This document shows positions 60,149 to 64,000 of a DNA stretch of 64,000 nt, one piece after another. The stretch spans positions 64,501 to 128,500 of the forward strand of contig NZ_CP107932.1 of the NCBI RefSeq assembly GCF_036032445.1, written 5' to 3'. This DNA is from Nocardia sp. NBC_00416. Lineage in GTDB: Bacteria > Actinomycetota > Actinomycetes > Mycobacteriales > Mycobacteriaceae. The translations under genes and the position numbers were made by a program. The first letter of the stretch is position 1. The number at the start of each line of letters is the position of its first letter. Under the pieces are notes generated by a model, which was given only the letters and a program-made list of their open reading frames with translations, had not been told where the DNA came from and ran no database searches.

Positions 60149-61031
60149 ACAGCGGCAACTCCGGGACGCGGCGGCGAAGCTGGCCGACGAACTCGGCCCG
60201 GGTTCGGTACTGGATCTGGCCGATTCCAAGCGCCGCACCCGTTTGGAAGACGCGGTGTCGGGCACCGGTTTCCGCGAACTGCGCTCCGACGGCGCCTCCG
60301 GTGTGGAGGTGGCTCTGGTCGCCCAGGAGTTCGCGCGCGGGCTGGTGGATGTGCCTTTCCTCGGGCCGGTGCTCGCCGACGATCTACAGGGTCGACTCGA
60401 CGGTGACACCGGGCTGTGGACTGTCGCCGACACCGGAATAGCGATCGATGCCGCCGGTTGTGACCGCGTCCTGAGACTGGACGGGACCGAACTGTTCGCG
60501 GGCCCGGTCGGCGACGCGGTCGCCGGTGCCGACCTCACCCGCCTCGCGGCGGCGGCCGGCGGGCCCTGGGAATCGCGCGGGGACATCTCCGACGGGCACC
60601 GGGACCGCTGGCGGGCACTGGCTCTCACCGCCACCTGCGCGGATCTGGTCGGCGTCGCGCGCGGTGCGCAGCGTCTCGCGGTGGAGTACGCGAAAGTCCG
60701 TGCGCAGTACGGAAACACGATCGGCTCCTATCAGGCGGTCGGGCATCTGCTGGCGGAGAGCGAAGCCCTCATCGAGGGATCCATCAGCGTGCTGTGGCAT
60801 GCCGCCTGGGCCGTCGACGAACTGGATCCGCCCGAGGCGCTGCGTGCCGCGCGGATCGCCAAGATCTATACCGCCCGGGCCGCCCGCACGGTCTGCGAGA
60901 CCGCGGTCCAGGTGCACGGCGGAATCGGCAACACCTGGGAATGCCTGGCCCATGTGTACCTGCGGCGGGCGCTGGTATCCACCGAACTGTTCCCCGTACG
61001 ACTGGAGGAGGCCGGCCTTGGACTTTCGTGA
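60126..61031 (+). CDS. Acyl-CoA dehydrogenase, small-type subunit (FadE)
   Basis: This 301-residue acyl-CoA dehydrogenase is about 80-100 residues shorter than usual; the middle beta domain is much reduced. The C-terminal QVHGGIGNTWECLAHVYLRRA is intact. Such short FadEs pair with a full-length partner to form alpha-2-beta-2 enzymes in steroid side-chain and ring degradation. The partner starts inside its 3' end. Confidence 0.88.
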   Translation: MDVRLTSEQRQLRDAAAKLADELGPGSVLDLADSKRRTRLEDAVSGTGFRELRSDGASGVEVALVAQEFARGLVDVPFLGPVLADDLQGRLDGDTGLWTVADTGIAIDAAGCDRVLRLDGTELFAGPVGDAVAGADLTRLAAAAGGPWESRGDISDGHRDRWRALALTATCADLVGVARGAQRLAVEYAKVRAQYGNTIGSYQAVGHLLAESEALIEGSISVLWHAAWAVDELDPPEALRAARIAKIYTARAARTVCETAVQVHGGIGNTWECLAHVYLRRALVSTELFPVRLEEAGLGLS

Positions 61032-62106
61032 TTCCCCGGAGGAAGCGGCGTTCCGGGAACGCCTGCGTGACTGGCTCGGCGGCGTGGCGGGCAAATACCC
61101 CACCTCCGGCGACGAGTACTGGGCCCGGCAGGGCGAATGGCATGCCGAGCTGTATCGGGCCGGGTTCTTCGGGCTGTCCTGGCCCAAGGAGTACGGCGGC
61201 CAGGAGCTGCCGCCGGTCTACGACGTGATCCTGGACGAAGAACTGGCGATCGCGGGCTCCCCGCCGCGGCCGAGTCTCGGGTATCTGATCCAGGGGCTGG
61301 GCCACCACGCGAGCCCGGAACTGTGCCGCCGATTCCTTCCCGGGATGATCGACGGCAGCCAGCGCTGGTGCCAGGGGTTCAGCGAACCGGGCGCCGGATC
61401 GGACCTGGCCTCGCTCACCACCACCGCCACCCCTGACGGCGACGACTACGTGATCCACGGGCACAAGATCTGGACCAGCTATTCCGATGTGGCCGATTGG
61501 TGCCTGGTGCTGGCGCGGACCGATCCGGAGGCGCCCCGGCACAAGGGGATCTCCGCGTTCGTCCTGTCGATGAAGCAACCGGGGGTCGAGCAGCGACCGC
61601 TGGAGATGATGAGCGGTGTCACCACCGAATTCGGCCAGGTGCTGTTCGACGGCGCCCGGGTTCCCGCCGACCAGATGGTGGGCGCGCCCGGCGAAGGCTG
61701 GAAGCTCGCCATGACCGTGGTCGGGCACGAACGCGAACCGTCGACGCTGGGCTACGCCGCCCGCTACGGGAAGCTGGTGCGGCAGTTGGCCGCCCGGACC
61801 GAAGGGGTGATACCCGACGACCTCGCCTGGGCGGCCGTGCAGGCCGAGATGCTGCGGCTGCATGTGCGGCGGCGGCTGTCCGAACAGCTCGACGGTGTCA
61901 CCCACGGGCCGCAGGGATCACTGGACAAACTGCTCATGACCTGGGTCGACCAGTCGGTCGGACACGCGGCGCTGGCCGTGGCGGGCACCGGCGACCAGGA
62001 GATGTTCGGCTCCTACCTCTACAGCCGCGCGCAGAGCGTCATGGGTGGGACATCGCAGATCCAGAAGAACATCATCGCCGCGCGCATCCTCGGATTGGGA
62101 GCCTGA
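61018..62106 (+). CDS. Acyl-CoA dehydrogenase, large subunit (FadE)
   Basis: The start is a TTG at 61018, 14 bp inside the previous gene, with GGAGGAGG six bases upstream; no ATG or GTG fits better. The 362-residue protein has FSEPGAGSDLASL and GGTSQIQKNIIAARILG. With the small subunit it should form a heteromeric acyl-CoA dehydrogenase for a bulky acyl-CoA. Confidence 0.88.
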   Translation: MDFRDSPEEAAFRERLRDWLGGVAGKYPTSGDEYWARQGEWHAELYRAGFFGLSWPKEYGGQELPPVYDVILDEELAIAGSPPRPSLGYLIQGLGHHASPELCRRFLPGMIDGSQRWCQGFSEPGAGSDLASLTTTATPDGDDYVIHGHKIWTSYSDVADWCLVLARTDPEAPRHKGISAFVLSMKQPGVEQRPLEMMSGVTTEFGQVLFDGARVPADQMVGAPGEGWKLAMTVVGHEREPSTLGYAARYGKLVRQLAARTEGVIPDDLAWAAVQAEMLRLHVRRRLSEQLDGVTHGPQGSLDKLLMTWVDQSVGHAALAVAGTGDQEMFGSYLYSRAQSVMGGTSQIQKNIIAARILGLGA

Positions 62107-62107
62107 A

Positions 62108-62875
62108 ATGTACGATATGCCAACGGAAATCGACGTCCGGGCCGAGGGCTCCTTGCGGATCGTGACCCTCAACCGGCCCGACGCCCTCAACGCCGTGGAC
62201 GACGCGCTGCACACCGGGCTCGCCCGGCTGTGGCCGCGGCTGGCCGAGGACCAGGACGCCAGAGCCGCCGTCCTCACCGGCGCCGGGAAGGCGTTCTCCG
62301 CGGGCGGTGATTTCACCTACCTCGAAGAGCTGGGACGCGATACGGCCTTGCGGGAGAAGACCATTGCGCACGGGCGGGATATCGTCCTCGGGATGGCTCG
62401 CTGCCGGGTGCCGGTGGTGGCGGCGGTCAATGGACCGGCGGTCGGGCTCGGCTGCAGCCTGGTGTCACTCAGCGATATCGTCTACATGGCCGAAACCGCC
62501 TATCTCGCAGACCCGCACGTCCAGGTGGGACTGGTGGCCGCGGACGGCGGCCCGCTCACCTGGCCCCTGCACACGAGCCTGCTGCTGGCCAAGGAATACG
62601 CGCTCACCGGTGCGCGGATCTCCGCCGAACGCGCGCGCGAGATCGGCTTGGCGAATCACATCGTGGCCGATCCGCTGGCCGAGGCACTGGCCTGCGCGAA
62701 ACGGATCGCCGAGATGCCGCGCCAAGCGGTCGAGGCGACCAAACGGGTTCTGAACATGCAGCTGGAGAAGGCGGTGCTCACCACCCTCGACTACGCCACC
62801 ACAGCGGAGTACCAGTCGTTCCAGACCGACGATTTCCACGCCACGATCACCCGGCTGACCTCCGGCAAGAAATAG
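62108..62875 (+). CDS. Enoyl-CoA hydratase/isomerase family protein
   Basis: This 255-residue crotonase-fold protein has AFSAGGDFTYL (first oxyanion-hole strand) and PAVGLGCSLVSLSDIVYM (second). The usual catalytic Glu pair is not obvious: AYLADPHVQVGLVAADGG replaces the E-containing motif, so it may be an isomerase or hydrolase rather than a classical hydratase. It follows the dehydrogenase with no gap. Confidence 0.87.
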   Translation: MYDMPTEIDVRAEGSLRIVTLNRPDALNAVDDALHTGLARLWPRLAEDQDARAAVLTGAGKAFSAGGDFTYLEELGRDTALREKTIAHGRDIVLGMARCRVPVVAAVNGPAVGLGCSLVSLSDIVYMAETAYLADPHVQVGLVAADGGPLTWPLHTSLLLAKEYALTGARISAERAREIGLANHIVADPLAEALACAKRIAEMPRQAVEATKRVLNMQLEKAVLTTLDYATTAEYQSFQTDDFHATITRLTSGKK

Positions 62876-62932
62876 GCCCATCCGCGGGACCGGCGCCGTG
62901 GCGCTGCCGAATCGGTGGCATAGGCTGGGCCG

Positions 62933-63520
62933 ATGCGAATTTTCCTGGCCGGTGCGACCGGAGTCGTCGGGAGTCGGCTGCTACCGCTGCTGGTGGCCGC
63001 CGGGCATCAGGTGGCGGGGACGACCCGGTCGCCGCAGCGTGCCGAGTCCATCCGTGCCGCGGGCGGGGAGCCGGTCGTCTGCGATGTGTACGACGCCGCC
63101 GGCCTCACCGCCGCGATCGTGGGTTTCCGGCCCGATGTCGTGCTGCACCAGCTGACCGACCTGCCCGATGACGCGGCCCGGATACCAGAGCGGGTCGCCG
63201 CCAACGACCGCATCCGCACGGAGGGTACGAGCAATCTGATCGCGGCGGCGAAGGCGGCGGGGGCGAAACACTTCCTGGCCCAGAGCATCGCCTGGGATCC
63301 GCCCGGCCGGGGTGACGTCGTCGCAGCGCACGAACAGGCTGTGCTGGCGATCGGCGGCGTGGTGATCCGGTATGGGCAGTTCTACGGGCCGGGTACGTAC
63401 TATCCCGACGAGATGCCCGGCCACCCGCGGATAGCCATCGACGACGCCGTCGCCCGCACCGTGCCGCTGCTGGAGGCGCCGAGCGGTGTGGTCGTACTCG
63501 CCGACGAACCGGGCACCTGA
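62933..63520 (+). CDS. NAD-dependent epimerase-like protein, short
   Basis: The 195-residue protein starts with an extended-SDR Rossmann motif (LAGATGVVGSRLL), TTRSP, and a central active-site strand (FLAQSIAW). It is 80-100 residues shorter than most family members because the C-terminal substrate domain is reduced. It may be a functional short form or a remnant. Function unknown. Confidence 0.75.
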   Translation: MRIFLAGATGVVGSRLLPLLVAAGHQVAGTTRSPQRAESIRAAGGEPVVCDVYDAAGLTAAIVGFRPDVVLHQLTDLPDDAARIPERVAANDRIRTEGTSNLIAAAKAAGAKHFLAQSIAWDPPGRGDVVAAHEQAVLAIGGVVIRYGQFYGPGTYYPDEMPGHPRIAIDDAVARTVPLLEAPSGVVVLADEPGT

Positions 63521-63621
63521 TCGATCTGTGGCGTCGAGCGCCGGAAACTCATCGCCGACGATCCGGCCCGTGACCGGGTGCGGCCGCGTCGTGCGGGACC
63601 GTACCCGGTAACCGGCTGCGA

Positions 63622-64000
63622 TCATGGTGCGATGAGCAGGGATTCCGAGCGTTGGATCGTTCCGGTGGTGCCGGTGCCGTCCTGTGCGGCGAGCAGGGCC
63701 GCCGCCGCGCCCATCGTCTCCGGTGGTTCCACCATCTCGGGTGGGATCTCGCGCCCGCCCGCCGCCTGCCAGCCCTCGGTGAGCACGACGCGGGACGGGC
63801 TCAGGCAGTTCACCGCGATATTGTCCGGCCGCAGATCGGTGGCCAGGCCGAGATAGAGGCGTTCCACCGCGGCCTTGGACACCCAGTACGCATTGGAGCC
63901 CCGGTCCGTCATCCCCACCCCGGTGGTCGTCACGGCGACGAGGGACCCGCCGCCGCGGGCCCGGATATGCGGGATCACCGCCCGGGTCACCAGGAACACC
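63622..64000 (-). CDS. SDR family oxidoreductase (partial, runs off the right edge)
   Basis: The C-terminal 125 residues of a short-chain dehydrogenase are visible, including VAVTTTGVG in the Ser strand, YWVSK with the catalytic Tyr and Lys, and NCLSPSRVV. The N-terminal Rossmann half lies beyond the window. An internal Met is not the real start. Confidence 0.85.
   Translation of the reverse strand, partial: VFLVTRAVIPHIRARGGGSLVAVTTTGVGMTDRGSNAYWVSKAAVERLYLGLATDLRPDNIAVNCLSPSRVVLTEGWQAAGGREIPPEMVEPPETMGAAAALLAAQDGTGTTGTIQRSESLLIAP

Noticed and set aside
1..64000. tRNA, rRNA, riboswitch, insertion sequence or prophage
   Set aside because: No CCA-type cloverleaf, rRNA-like stretch, transposase, integrase or phage structural gene was recognised on reading both strands.

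Overview
The window reads as chromosome of a high-GC, mycolic-acid-type actinomycete, most likely Nocardia or a close relative such as Rhodococcus. The basis is an mce lipid-importer operon with Mce-associated (Mam) proteins, a mycofactocin-type SDR, several KstD/FadE/FadD-like catabolic enzymes, LLM-class flavin or F420 oxidoreductases, abundant GTG starts and many ATGA/GTGA/TGATG gene junctions. I see no rRNA, tRNA, insertion sequence, integrase or CRISPR array. Genus and function calls come from reading motifs; no database search was run.

Layout. 1-6037: mceB-mceF (mceA lies off the left edge). 6062-7468: an NmrA-like reductase divergent from a MarR regulator across a perfect palindrome. 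7626-8441: an unknown protein. 8480-12422: acyl-CoA dehydrogenase, TetR regulator, acyl-CoA ligase and a small unknown protein. 12445-14158: two Mam proteins and a small Zn-ribbon-like protein, cut off from the mce operon by about 6.4 kb. 14205-15412: a damaged SapA-like secreted protein and a SUKH-like protein. 15413-17621: a NuoF-like flavoprotein with a 3Fe-4S-type ferredoxin, divergent from an unknown gene. 17639-24138 (minus strand): mycofactocin-type SDR, P450, two amidohydrolases, Rieske protein, alpha/beta hydrolase. 24640-41852 (plus strand): a run of 15 catabolic genes (ligase, KstD-like, MhpC/MhpA/MhpB-like ring cleavage, second KstD-like, luciferase-like monooxygenase, SDR, cyclase, FMN reductase, hydrolase, SDR, ferredoxin, two P450s). 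41939-47391: PucR-type regulator, TetR, ABC1/UbiB kinase-like protein, secreted lipase. 47612-53852: MDR reductase, SDR, split B12 acyl-CoA mutase, LLM oxidoreductase, CaiB-type CoA transferase. 54175-57451: secreted protein, MFS exporter with HxlR regulator, DUF1772-like protein. 57556-62875: Fe-S flavoreductase divergent from ligase, two-gene acyl-CoA dehydrogenase and enoyl-CoA hydratase. 62933-64000: epimerase-like protein and an SDR cut by the right edge.

How it may fit together (inference): Mce proteins import a hydrophobic substrate such as a steroid, terpenoid or polycyclic compound. P450s, Rieske and flavin oxygenases oxidise it, KstD-like enzymes desaturate or aromatise rings, MhpA/B/C-like enzymes hydroxylate, cleave and hydrolyse a ring, and ligase/FadE/hydratase/CoA-transferase/mutase genes process the CoA esters. 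A palindrome, GAGAATA-N-TATTCTC, recurs exactly or nearly at 9680, 24504, 26180 and 58681, and a related site with reversed half-sites lies at 10506. These mark a common regulon, most simply controlled by the TetR protein at 9778-10446.

The most unusual feature is a 68-bp tandem repeat family (five units at 20241-20580, three at 52602-52805, a diverged relative at 37138-37296). Units sit exactly between two operon genes. Most encode a micro-ORF of about 23 codons (M-x-R-Y-L-R-L-R-x-G-L...K-E) whose stop overlaps the next start and whose 3' end carries the Shine-Dalgarno of the next start. This forms chains of translationally coupled micro-ORFs leading into an enzyme gene.
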